A program made the translations under genes and the position numbers. Below the pieces are notes generated by a model, which ran no database searches, was not told the DNA's origin, and was given only the letters and a program-made list of their open reading frames with translations. Shown here one piece after another: positions 23,186 through 32,600 of a stretch of DNA of 64,000 bases (position 1 is the stretch's first letter; each line of letters begins with the position of its first letter). Source of the stretch: Adenophora triphylla var. japonica (taxonomy: Eukaryota; Streptophyta; Magnoliopsida; Asterales; Campanulaceae); NCBI GenBank assembly GCA_022495995.1, contig JAFEMH010002513.1:124001-188000 (forward strand). The letters are read 5' to 3'.

Positions 23186-24226
23186 TTTAAATTTAGAGAC
23201 GGATACTAAATCTGTCTCTAAATTTTAGAGACAGATGTTGAATCTGTCACTAAATTAGAGACGAATTCAAAAATATGTCTCTAAATTAGAGACCGGTTAA
23301 AATCTGTCTCTAAAGTTTAGAGACGGATTCTGAATCTGTCTCTAATTTAGAGACAGATTTTGAATCTGTCTCTAAAGTTTAGAGACGGATTCTGAATCTG
23401 TCTCTAATTTAGAGACGGATTCTGAATCTGTCTCTATTTTAGAGACGGAATCTGAATCCGTCTCTAAATTAGAGACGGATTCGGATTCCGTCTCTAAATT
23501 AGAGACGGATTCGGATTCCGTCTCTAATTTAGAGACGAAATCTGAATCCGTCTCTAATTTAGAGACGGAATCCGAATCCGTCTCTGATTTTTGGTTCTGT
23601 CTCTAATCTGTCGCCAAATTAGCTACAGACTCCGTCCGTCTCTAATTTTCCGTCTCTAAATCCGGTTTTCCTTGTAGTGGTATCTTGACTTAATAATGGT
23701 CGATTCCAAATCGGTAACAACTCAAGTGGATGAATTCCAAATCATTCTACATGGGCTTGATGCCGAGGGGATGATCATGAATGATCCATTCAAGGTGGCC
23801 TCTATCATTGAAAAGTTGCCGCCTTCGTGGAAGGATTTCAAGAACTATCTCAAGCATAAACGCAAGGAGATGTCCTTGGAAGACATTGTTGTTCGTCTTC
23901 AAATTGAAGAGAACAATAGAATCAACGAGGCCAAGGTTGCTAAGGGCAAGATGGAGGCTAAGGTCAATCTCGCCGAGGCTAGCACAAGTGGCACAAAGAG
24001 AAAGCATTCCGAAAATGCCGGAAATGCTAAGAAAGGGAAGAAGAAGAAGGGCTCTAAGAAGTTCAAGGGGTCTTGCTATAATTGTGGCAAACCGGGCCAC
24101 TTAGCAAAAGACTGTCGTCTCCCAAAGAAAGAGGCGAATAATGTTGACCATATGGACCTAGACTTTGCAGCGATGATCTTTGAGGCCAACGTTGCAAACT
24201 TGGAGGAGAATCCAAAAGCTTGGTAG

Positions 24227-25181
24227 ATAGATACCGGTGCTACCCGCCACATTTGTGGAAATAAGGAGAGTTTCTCCTCCTATACTCCCATCTCCGGAAG
24301 AAAGCTCTACATGGGAAATTCTGCAACCTCCGATGTTCAAGGCATTGGAAACGTGATATTGAAGATGACTTCCGGAAAAGAAGTAACCTTGTTGGATGTG
24401 CTGCATGTTCCAGACATCCGTAAAAATTTGGTGTCCGGCGCTTTGCTTAGTAAGGCCGATTTTAGACTAGTATTTGAATCCGAAAAATTTGTATTAACCA
24501 AGAATGGTTTATTTCTTGGAAAGGGTTACCTCGAGGAGGGCCTTTTCAAGATGAATGTAATGAACGTGATCCGCCGAGGTGCGATGAATAAAAATTCTGT
24601 TTCTTATGTTTACTTGTCGGAAAGTTCTAATTTATGGCATGATAGATTAGGACATGTAAACCTCGACACCATTAAGAAATTAGCGAGACAAGATTTAATC
24701 CAAATGACTAAATCCGACTCGACTAATAGTTACGAAGTTTGTGTTGAGGCAAAAATGACGAAGTCGCCATTTAATGCAATAGAAAGAAACACGACTCCTC
24801 TTGAATTAATTCACACCGATATATGTGATTTAAAACTTTTGCAAACTCGAGGAGGTAAAAAGTATTTCATTACATTTATAGATGATTGCACAAAATTTTG
24901 TTATGTCTATTTCTTAAGAAGTAAGGATGAAGCCTTAGTGGCTTTTGAGACTTATAAGAAAGAAGTTGAAAATTAACTTAACTTGAAGATTAAGAAAATT
25001 AGAAGCGATAGAGGTGGACAATATGAAGCACCGTTTGAAGACTATGTTGGGAATCCGGCATAATTCATCAAACGACGGCTCCATGTACCCCTCAATCTAA
25101 CGGAGTTGCTGAACGCAAGAACCGTACTCTCAAGGAGATGATGAACCCGCTTTTGATAAGTTCAGGCTTACCCGACAATTT
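24227..25181 (+). pseudogene. copia 2B protease-integrase
   Basis: Protease site [11 protein letters not shown] begins just after the TAG at 24224. The frame at 24311-24976 includes the integrase finger ([11 protein letters not shown]) and first catalytic Asp, and stops at TAA 24974-24976 where copy A has CAA. A base lost near 25041 and two bases added near 25190 (GGGGGGAGAAGC against GGGGGGAAGC in A) give three reading shifts before the RT frame. Confidence 0.85.
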
Positions 25182-27227
25182 GTGGGGGGAGAAGCAATAC
25201 TCACTTCTAATTATGTTCTTAATAAAATACCCAAGAAAGGTATTGATAAAACGCCCTATAAATTGTGGAATAATCGTAGGCCATGTTTTAAATATCTTAA
25301 AGTGTGGGGGTGTTTGGCCAAGGTTGAAGTACCTAAGCCGAAACAAGTCAAGATTGGTCCAAAGACCATTGACTGTGTTTTTATTGGATATGCCAATAAT
25401 AGTAGTGCCTATCGTTTTATAGTGCATAAATCAGACATTTCTGATATGCATGTAGGAACTACTATAGAATCAAGGAATGCGGTATTCTTTGAAAACATCT
25501 TTCCGGCTAAGGACAGGAAAGATATAGGTTCTAATAAGAGAACACATGAGTCTACACCTGGTCCTTCTCAAATAGAAGATGAAGAACCGAGACGTATCAA
25601 AAGGGAAAGAGTGGAAAAGTCTTTTGGTCCTGATTTTCTATCTTACATGTTAGAAAACGAACCAACAACTGTTAAAGAAGCTTTATCCGATCCGGATAGT
25701 TCGTTCTGGAAAGAGGCTATTAACAGTGAAATAGAATTCATAATGCTCAACAATACTTGGAAATTAGTTGATCTCCCTCCAGGTTGCAAACCATTAGGTT
25801 GCAAATGGATCCTTAAAAGGAAGTATAAAGCGGATGGATCAATCGATAAGTACAAAGCTAGGCTAGTTGCCAAAGGCTTTAGACAGAAAGAGGGATATGA
25901 TTTCTTCGATACATACTCCCCTGTCACAAGGATCACATCTATTCGTGTTCTCATAGCTATTGCAGCAGTGCATAATCTAGAGATACACCAAATGGATGTG
26001 AAGACAACTTTCCTAAATGGAGAGTTAGACGAAAAAATTTACATGGAACAATCCGAAGGATTTGTTGTTCCAGGTAAAGAGCAAAAGGTGTGTAAACTTG
26101 TAAAGTCATTGTACGGACTAAAACAAGCACCCAAGCAATGGCATGAAAAGTTTGACCGAACTATGTTATCAAATGGATTCAAGATTAATGAATGTGACAA
26201 ATGTGTCTACATCAAAGGAACATCTGAATCATTTGTAATAGTTTGCCTTTACGTTGATGATATGCTCATAATGGGAAGTAGTCATGATTTGATCATGAAT
26301 ACCAAAGGCATGTTAAAGAAGAACTTTGACATGAAAGACATGGGATTAGCTGATGTAATATTAGGGATAAAGATCTCTAGAACATTTGATGGATTAGTTC
26401 TTTCACAATCCCATTACCTAGAGAATGTTTTTCGGAAATTCAATGTCTTTGATGACCCTCCGGCAAAGACACCGGTAGACTTGGCTCAACATTTAGCCAA
26501 GAACAAAGGGGAACCAGTTTCTCAACTGGAATATGCAAGAGTAATTGGCAGTCTGATGTACTTGACTAATTGTACACGTCCAGACATTGCATATTCAGTG
26601 AGCAAACTAATTAGGTTCACAAGTAATCCTAGTATTGATCATTGGAAAGCACTAATGAGAGTACTAAGATATTTAAAGAACACTATGAATCATGGGATAC
26701 TTTATAAGAGATATCCAGCAGTATTAGAAGGATTCTGTGATGCAAATTGGATATCGAACACGAAAGACTCTAAGTCCACGAGTGGATATGTATTCACAAT
26801 AGGTGGAGGAGCAGTGTCATGGAAATCCTCCAAACAAACGTGTATAGCCAGATCCACGATGGAATCTGAGTTTATAGCTTTGGATAAAGCTGGAGAAGAA
26901 GCAGAATGGCTTAAGAATTTCTTGGAGGATATTCCTTGTTGGAGTAAACCTGTGCCTGCTGTTATGATACATTGTGATAGTCAATCAGCAATAGAAAGGG
27001 CACAGAATAGTATGTACAATGGTAAGTCTAGACATATTCATCGTAGACACAATATCATTAGACAGTTGATCAAGAATGGCGTTATCACTATTGATTATGT
27101 AAAATCATGTGATAACTTAGCGGATCTGTTTACCAAAGGTATAAATCGAGATCAACTGTATAAACTGTTAAGGGGAATGGGTTTAAAACCCACAACAAAA
27201 GAACTTAAAGCGGACACTCAACCTTGA
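25182..27227 (+). CDS. copia 2B integrase end, reverse transcriptase and RNase H
   Basis: An open frame of 681 residues and the best-preserved pol segment of the array. It begins in the integrase tail ([18 protein letters not shown]), has a hydrophilic linker, then RVT_2: [44 protein letters not shown] (about residues 358-361). RNase H shows Asp in CDANW, Glu in MESEF, Asp in CDSQSA, and ADLFTKG near the end. The product would reverse-transcribe element RNA, but stops upstream prevent a full polyprotein. Confidence 0.9.
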   Translation: MGGEAILTSNYVLNKIPKKGIDKTPYKLWNNRRPCFKYLKVWGCLAKVEVPKPKQVKIGPKTIDCVFIGYANNSSAYRFIVHKSDISDMHVGTTIESRNAVFFENIFPAKDRKDIGSNKRTHESTPGPSQIEDEEPRRIKRERVEKSFGPDFLSYMLENEPTTVKEALSDPDSSFWKEAINSEIEFIMLNNTWKLVDLPPGCKPLGCKWILKRKYKADGSIDKYKARLVAKGFRQKEGYDFFDTYSPVTRITSIRVLIAIAAVHNLEIHQMDVKTTFLNGELDEKIYMEQSEGFVVPGKEQKVCKLVKSLYGLKQAPKQWHEKFDRTMLSNGFKINECDKCVYIKGTSESFVIVCLYVDDMLIMGSSHDLIMNTKGMLKKNFDMKDMGLADVILGIKISRTFDGLVLSQSHYLENVFRKFNVFDDPPAKTPVDLAQHLAKNKGEPVSQLEYARVIGSLMYLTNCTRPDIAYSVSKLIRFTSNPSIDHWKALMRVLRYLKNTMNHGILYKRYPAVLEGFCDANWISNTKDSKSTSGYVFTIGGGAVSWKSSKQTCIARSTMESEFIALDKAGEEAEWLKNFLEDIPCWSKPVPAVMIHCDSQSAIERAQNSMYNGKSRHIHRRHNIIRQLIKNGVITIDYVKSCDNLADLFTKGINRDQLYKLLRGMGLKPTTKELKADTQP

Positions 27228-27768
27228 GAAATGGAGATCCCAGGCCCTTGGTTCAATGAGACAACCAATTTATAAGTTCTAGTAGAGTTACTTGGAAACA
27301 ACAACTCGATTTATTAACCTGGAGATGTCGAATACTCATTCCCAGAACATTCAAGTACTAGCACATGCAGCAGTGATAAGGATAAGTTGAGAAAAGTTTT
27401 AATGATTTCTATACCTACGGGTGGAGTAGTACATGATACTCCTTATAGTGAGAATCACCTATATAAGCGAGAGGTAATTAGGCCGCCTCTAAATGTAACA
27501 CTTATGAATGAGATACGGTCCAGGACCGAAATGGACAAAACGTGAGAACAACAATTGTTAGAGCTGTTATTATGTGAGTATTATTGTATTGGTATACGTC
27601 CGACAGTCACTGGTTCAAAGCGACTCGCTACCAAATGGCTAGTATATCCGATAATATTTCACTAGGGAGGATTCAAGGCCACAAGCTATCTATCCCGATG
27701 TAATAATAGTTCGCCGGAACTTTGGACGAAATTGCATTCATGCATTAATTGTCATTCATGTGGGGGAT
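27228..27768 (+). other. copia 2B 3' non-coding region and polypurine tract
   Basis: Close to 17278-17817. It ends in the same TGTGGGGGAT tract before LTR 3. Confidence 0.75.
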
Positions 27769-28633
27769 TGTTGGAAATGGGTAACAAAAGTTAAGTTAGA
27801 CTTGACGTTGACCTAACTTCCTAACGGAATTCGTTAAATAGTTAACGAAGCTAGTTACAAATGTATTCTACATTTAGTGTAGACTATGAAACTCATTTAT
27901 TGTCTCAAAACCATTTCCGGGTGAATGAGAAATTAATGACAAAGTTTTGTAACTTAACGAGAGTTGGTTAAAAGGGTCAATTTGATCGTTTGGATCAAAT
28001 TGGATTTAAATTGTGTTTTTGGCTGATGAAATTGTGCAATCTGGTGATCAGAACGAGTGGGGACTCTGAGCACGAGTCGTGAGCACGAATGGACTTTGAT
28101 GACCATTTACTCAAAACTGATCAGAACGAGTGGACTGCTTTGGAACGAGTCGTGAGCACGACTCGTGCCAAGGGGCACGAGTCTTGCCCTTGCTGCTGTT
28201 TCGAATAGTTGCACATTTTCAAGTGAAAAGCCACAAAACCTTTTGACTCTCCTTATATACTTTCCCTTCGAATTTCAATTCATACATACAGTTATTTGAG
28301 CCTCTCTACCCACATTTAAGATAGAATAACATATCCAAATCATTGGCATATTGTTGCATCAAATCCTTCAAAGTCCAAAGTTTCAAACATAGTGTTGTTC
28401 GTTAGAGTATTTGATTTGGAGTGCTCCTATCATATATTTAAAAGTCGTTTTATCTTACTAGAAGATTGCCATTGAAACCGTAAGCACCTGTGCAGGGCAA
28501 TAACTTCTTACGGAGATTGTATTTAATACAAGACTCGACTTGTCTCATAGTTTTCCAATCTACGTTACATTTTCTGTTAAGTTTTCAGTTAAGTTCTTGA
28601 GAAACCTACCAAAAATCCAACAATCGTAAGAAG
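27769..28633 (+). repeat. copia 2 LTR 3
   Basis: 865 bp and more diverged than LTRs 1 and 2 towards its 3' end (for example TTGTCTCATAGTTTTCC near 28540). It is followed by TTACT, completing the target duplication. Confidence 0.87.
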
Positions 28634-28684
28634 TTACTTTAGTGAATTTTCTAAAAACTTTGATGATACGTCTCTTTGTGCCAG

Positions 28685-28773
28685 GACTGTGCAGTGGGTT
28701 TATTGTTTGCATTGCTTCCGATCTTGGGTGGTACTTCTAGCGTTCTTCAGGGAATCATGTCTATGATAAAATC
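28685..28773 (+). pseudogene. KEA pseudogene exon block 9
   Basis: Reads DCAVGLLFALLPILGGTSS then VLQGIMSMIKS after a CCAG acceptor. The donor reads TC-GCAAGT, a GC donor in place of GT, which can be functional but may also be decay. Confidence 0.86.
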
Positions 28774-29057
28774 GCAAGTAAAAGAATTTGAACAAGTGGC
28801 TTTTACTATTGAAGTTTAGATCTCACCTCGCGGATGTCTTGTATGCTACTTATGCAACTTAGTTCCTAAACTTGTTACGAGATGTGACATAATTGAATAA
28901 CCGGATATTATCTATAGCTTGTCAAAATCCTTTTGTACAATCTTGCATGCTCCAAACTTGTTAAACCTGACTGTAATCAAAAAATGGGGGCAAGGTTTTA
29001 CAATGTGATAATCAATAAATGTTTTCCGGTCTCTCTTTAGGACAATTTTAAGGTATA
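28774..29057. other. KEA intron
   Basis: No feature recognised. Confidence 0.4.
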
Positions 29058-29333
29058 CTCTCTCCGTCCCATTAATAAATTCATTTTTTGTCAAAACGGG
29101 TGTCCCGTTTAAAGCTTCACTTTTCCTAAAATGACAAAAAATCTTTACTATTTCACCCACTCATTCTCTCTCCTATTTTACTATTACTCACAACATTTTT
29201 TAAATTTACTATTTCCTCCACTCATTCTCTCTCCTATTTTACTATTACACTCACAACATTTTTTCCACTCACCAATTTTCTTAATTTGCGTGTCGTGACC
29301 AAAATGGTGAACTTATTATTGGGACGGAGGGAG
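29058..29333. mobile_element. Stowaway MITE 4
   Basis: 276 bp between TA dinucleotides, ends CTCTCTCCGTCCCATTAATA and TTATTGGGACGGAGGGAG. It shares the CACTCATTCTCTCTCC core with MITEs 2, 3 and 5. Confidence 0.87.
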
Positions 29334-29344
29334 TATTTACTTTA

Positions 29345-30138
29345 TTGCCTTGCAAGAAATGATCAATTGAGGAATAAGATGATCAGGGGTAAAGTAGGAG
29401 TTGCGCAATGAGGGAAAAATCGTCTAAGGTGGTTTGGTCATGTGACACGGAGACCGAGTGATGCACCGGTTAGGAGGCCCGATGAGTGGAGAAGTGATAA
29501 GATGGGCGAGGGGTAGGGGAAGACCCAAGCAAACTTGTATTAGGGTGATTGAAATTGATATGAATTTACTTGAATTGAATGAAAATATGGCACGGAGCAG
29601 AGGGCAAAGTTTCATGTGGGTGATTGAGGTTGATTTTTTTTTATTATTATTATTTTCATTTTCCCTATCTATCATATACTCCCTTCGTCTCAATAGTAGC
29701 TTCTCATTTTGTCATTTTGGGTGTCCCGTTAATAGCTTTCACTTTCCTTTTTTGGCAAAGGAATCTTTACTATTCCCTCCACTCATTCTCTCTTCTACAT
29801 TATTTTAATACTCACAACACCATTATAATTTACTATTCCCTCCACTCATTCTCTCTCCTATTTTCAAATTACACTCACAACATTTTTACTTCCCCCTCAT
29901 TTTATTAATTTGCGTGCAACCCAAATTTTGGACAGCTACTATTGGGACGGAGGGAGTATTTATTATTTTACTACCACTATTTTTAATTTTTTTCTTCTGT
30001 TTTCATTTAATTTTTTTTCCCACCAATTTCTTTTTCTAACTTTTTTTTCCCACAATGATGACATGACATATGAGGATTCATGTTAGCCGACCTCAAATTA
30101 TTTTGGGACTAAGGCTTTATTGTTGTTGTTGTAAGCCA
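29345..30138 (+). mobile_element. RTE-type LINE 3' end, interrupted by a MITE
   Basis: Decayed coding sequence of the RT C-terminus is recognisable in pieces (MIRGKVGVA, RLRWFGHVTRRPSDAPVRR, then RGRPKQT and MARSRG in another frame). It continues as T-rich 3' sequence and ends with GACATATGAGGATTCATG, TTAGCCGACC, GGGACTAAGGCTTTATTG and a (TTG)n tail near 30120-30138. A TTG tail is typical of plant RTE-clade LINEs. A Stowaway element sits at 29679-29956 within it. Confidence 0.8.
29679..29956. mobile_element. Stowaway MITE 5, nested in the LINE
   Basis: 278 bp between TA dinucleotides, ends CTCCCTTCGTCTCAATAGTA and TACTATTGGGACGGAGGGAG. Same core as MITEs 2-4. Confidence 0.87.
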
Positions 30139-30381
30139 ATATACAACTATGTCAATTGTTATGTTAACTAAGTCGGAAAATCCTTATCTAGTACTTTGTT
30201 ATGCACATGGATCAAAATATTCATCATAAGCTGAATGTTTTAAAGTGACGTGGTTCTTTCACAAAAGCTGAATATTGGAGGCAAATTGTACATGGATTAT
30301 AGATGCATGCTTTGACCTGTTATATCAGTTATCTTCATCCATATGTCATCTCTCGAATTCTGTTCATTATTTCCTTATCAG
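30139..30381. other. KEA intron
   Basis: No coding motif. It closes with TTTCCTTATCAG as the acceptor of the next exon. Confidence 0.5.
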
Positions 30382-30621
30382 GTGTATGACCCTGGTTGCG
30401 TTCGTGGTTGTTATGTCAATATTCTCGCGCACTTGTGTCCCTTAGTTTCTCAGGCTGATGATGAGCCTGTCATCCCAGGTGTTACTTTTTGTGTGGTCAA
30501 ATGGTTAAGATCCTTTTGCTACTTCTGTTCTACGTGTTGTTTAACTGAAGATACTTGCGTTTTGCAGACCAATGAACTTTACCAGTTGGCATCTGTGGCT
30601 TTCTGCTTGCTGGTTGCTTCG
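30382..30621 (+). pseudogene. KEA pseudogene exon blocks 10-11
   Basis: Block 10 (30382-30478) reads MTLVAFVVVMSIFSRTCVP, then TAG (30443-30445) where the family has Trp, then FLRLMMSLSSQ and a GT donor. Block 11 (30568-30621) reads TNELYQLASVAFCLLVAS, where the last residue is Trp in the family. The TGG to TAG change ends the reading inside the membrane domain. The CACTA terminus at 30678 lies 57 bases into the following intron, and later KEA exons are not seen. Confidence 0.87.
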
Positions 30622-30677
30622 GTTTTGCCTCATTTCTTCTATTAAATAGCAGGACACTTAGTCTATTAGCACAGTCT

Positions 30678-31030
30678 CACTACAAAAAAGTTGATTATTT
30701 ACGGCACTCATTTACGGCGGGTGATACGCGTCCTCCGTATATAACAAATATATACGGCAGATGATACGCGACCGCCGTATATAAATATATATATACGGCG
30801 GTATACACAACCGCCGTATATATTTGTTATATACGGTGGCTCAAGCCGCCGTAAATACGTTATATACGTACATTTAACATATACGTATATGAGATTGAAG
30901 TTATATACGGCGGTATATTAGTTTTCGCCGTATATAAATAATATATACGGCGGTTGACACGCGTCCGCCGTAAATAGTACACAATATTTACGGCGGTGTA
31001 TAATATACGCCGTAAATATCAATAAATACC
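30678..31030 (+). mobile_element. CACTA element 2, left terminus and subterminal repeats
   Basis: Begins CACTACAAAAAAGTT, a standard CACTA end. It is followed by about ten alternating copies of TATACGGCGG and CCGCCGTATA (30713-31015) that form short hairpins and would be transposase binding sites. The matching right end with the same subterminal motif was not found in the window. It introduces the transposase-bearing region that follows. Confidence 0.85.
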
Positions 31031-31039
31031 GGAAAGCCC

Positions 31040-31440
31040 AAATTTTCCACTCTCAGTTTCACGCTTTCTCTCTCTCTCTCTTTCTCTCCTCTAGCTAGGG
31101 CAATTTCCTACCGTCGGTGACCATAGCGTGAACAACGAATCAGCTGGTATAGCGTGTTTACTTTTAATTTTTGGTTTTTGTTGTTCTTGGTGGTGGATTA
31201 TTGAAACATCTTGTTCGATTTCTCTCTCTCTCTCTCTCCTCCAGCCAGGGCAATTTGCGACGTGTTTTCTTAGACCAACAACGAATCCGCAGGTATACAT
31301 TTCTTTCCCCCTTTTCTGATTTACTTTTAATTTTTTCTGTTGCTGTTGCTGTTGTTGTTGTGTTGTTGCTGTTACTGTTGTTGCTGTGTTGTTGTTGTTA
31401 CTGTTGTTGCTGTTCTCAACTGAATCTGTAGTTTGTGTGC
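31040..31440 (+). other. CACTA 2 duplicated leader exon and TTG/CTG microsatellite
   Basis: Two similar leader copies, each with a CTCTCTCT run, an AGGGCAATTT segment and an AACAACGAATC segment ending in a splice donor (CTG-GTATAG near 31145; CAG-GTATAC near 31293). A GTTGTTGCT-rich stretch follows at 31338-31412. This looks like the untranslated first exon of the transposase gene, duplicated about 160 bases apart. Confidence 0.6.
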
Positions 31441-31515
31441 TAAAATTTTAAGAATAATCAAAAGGGTTTTGTTGGGATTTTGTGAATGATGATAAATGTA
31501 CAGGGAATTGGGATT

Positions 31516-32309
31516 TTGAGCTTGTAACGGAAGAAATTTGACATAACTGATAGCTTTCTCTAACATTGTAACCAAATCAACCTGAACAAATAAAATTAAA
31601 AAAAATATATATAGTTGCACGATTAATGTTAAATTAGTCTGAAAAAAATAATTCTTTTTGCTTGTAACAACTTATATGTAAATAAATTAAGCAACATTGG
31701 TTACCTTGGAACCAATGGGGACAAGGTCCTGAAGAACCTTAAGTCGTTCACTAATCCGTTATCTACGATTCTGTTGGTGATCGACAAATAAATGCGTGTA
31801 TTCGTTAATTAATATTTCTATATTTATGATCTTTATAAATTTTAACTAAATTAGCCTAGCTCTAACTGAATTATACCTTAGCAGCAATACTTTGTGGATC
31901 CTTGGTAGCTTGTGGTTGAGTTGACTTTGTTTTTGCCTTCTTTGTTGAGCTGTTGCATTGTCTCTTGTATGCTTGCATGATTTTTCCCTTCAACCATACA
32001 TAGATTAGACCACCCAAACAACTCCATTTCCCCAATTTCTTGAATGCTACTACTACTTGTACTAGGGTTGTACATACTACTAGCTTGAATAGAGTTGAAA
32101 CTCTCAAGCAATATTCTAATACACCCCGAATTCCGCTCACTAGAGTGATCTAAGTTACCCAAGCAGGGTTGTTCTTCTTCATGATCATTCTGCTCAAATC
32201 TAAGAAAACATGAGCCATTAGGCTGCATGAAATCATCATACCCCGACTTGAAACTTATCGTGGAATGGCCATTCTCAGGCTGATGATAATTATTGCTATT
32301 TGAAATCAT
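31516..32309 (-). pseudogene. captured RHD6/RSL1-type bHLH transcription factor gene
   Basis: Three exons on the minus strand. Exon 1 (32309-31877) starts MISNSNNYHQPENGHSTISF and after a frameshift near 31935 ends TKDPQSIAAK. Exon 2 (31770-31705) is NRR, a TAA stop where the family has Glu, then RISERLKVLQDLVPIGSK. Exon 3 (31581 to about 31516) is VDLVTMLEKAISYVKFLPLQ. Together they form the basic helix-loop-helix domain of class I RSL proteins, DNA-binding regulators of root-hair initiation. Introns have GT-AG ends, so genomic DNA was captured. Sequence stops matching after the second helix. It lies between the leader of the CACTA gene and its transposase, on the opposite strand. It cannot make a functional factor, but could give antisense or chimeric RNA. 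Confidence 0.83.
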
Positions 32310-32600
32310 CCCTTAATGCTACTACATGAATCATTTATATCACGTTACATATTATTAGCTTCTCAATTGGAGGGGGGACTTGTGAGAGAGAACAAATGAA
32401 AGTTGTCATGGGGTTATACTATATCATGGGCCCAAGCTCGACTAATAGGCTAGGCTCCAACAATGTATATTATCTATATCGAGCCAAACGTTGTACATAT
32501 TTAGACTATGTTTGTTAATGAGTTTATTTTTATTCTAAAATTTGTGTCTCTCGGTCTTATATATAGGTTGTATTTTAACGTTAAAAATATTAAGTCATAT
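32310..32600. other. possible captured bHLH upstream region and CACTA intron end
   Basis: The bHLH start faces this stretch, so part may be its original upstream region. At 32533-32568 the string CTCGGTCTTATATATAGG ends in an intron acceptor just before the transposase start. A near copy recurs at 36779-36806. Confidence 0.4.

Larger units (their letters stand above)
19162..23679. mobile_element. non-autonomous CACTA (En/Spm) element in copia 2B gag
   Basis: Ends CACTACAAGGAAAA and TTTTCCTTGTAGTG are inverted, with a GTA target duplication (19159-19161 and 23680-23682): both are CACTA hallmarks. Subterminal regions (about 19180-19500 and 23190-23660) are packed with TTTAGAGACGGA and its complement. 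The interior has a GC-richer block (19840-20500), a very AT-rich stretch (20650-21350) and two tandem arrays (21361-22657 and 22657-23180). I see no transposase, so mobility would depend on a relative. Confidence 0.93.
18716..24226 (+). pseudogene. copia 2B gag, split by a CACTA insertion
   Basis: The ATG at 18716 opens MENEKETTASSQGN. The frame runs to FVVGK (about 19158), is broken by the CACTA element (19162-23679, GTA duplicated), and resumes at 23680 with MVDSKSVTTQVDEF. The zinc knuckle is intact here ([14 protein letters not shown], about 24074-24115). A TAG at 24224-24226 replaces a Trp codon of the protease lead-in. Without the insert the gag frame would be continuous, so gag was still open when the CACTA element landed. 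Confidence 0.86.
12394..28633 (+). mobile_element. copia 2 tandem array: three LTRs, two internal regions
   Basis: LTRs lie at 12394-13261, 17818-18685 and 27769-28633, with internal region A (13262-17817) and internal region B (18686-27768). B contains a nested CACTA element. The outer flanks carry a single 5-bp duplication, TTACT (12389-12393 and 28634-28638), inside a KEA intron. One insertion followed by unequal recombination between LTRs of sister copies explains the three-LTR layout. LTR ends are placed by the duplication: they start TGTTGG and end TCGTAAGAAG, not the usual CA. Confidence 0.88.
5772..30621 (+). pseudogene. K+ efflux antiporter (KEA4/5/6 type) pseudogene, exploded by insertions
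   Basis: Eleven exon blocks in order match the plant KEA family (CPA2 cation/H+ antiporters of endomembranes): 5772-5829, 5916-5994, 6304-6365, 6462-6537, 6729-6803, 7213-7230 joined to 8286-8344, 8427-8510, 12201-12278, 28685-28773, 30382-30478 and 30568-30621. They give familiar strings such as LIDRK, DNVFIMSN, ISDLVVVLVSATCGG, GYLLAGFVIGPGG, FGVIFLLFALGLEFSA, GQVTVGTLILQ and TNELYQLASVAFCLLV. Damage: a 1-base loss in block 1, a lost AG acceptor before block 3, a foldback element inside block 6, the exon between blocks 7 and 8 missing, an in-frame TAG in block 10, and nothing after block 11. The N-terminus and the C-terminal half of the exchanger domain are not in the window. Gene symbol left open because KEA4, 5 and 6 cannot be separated here. 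Confidence 0.88.
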
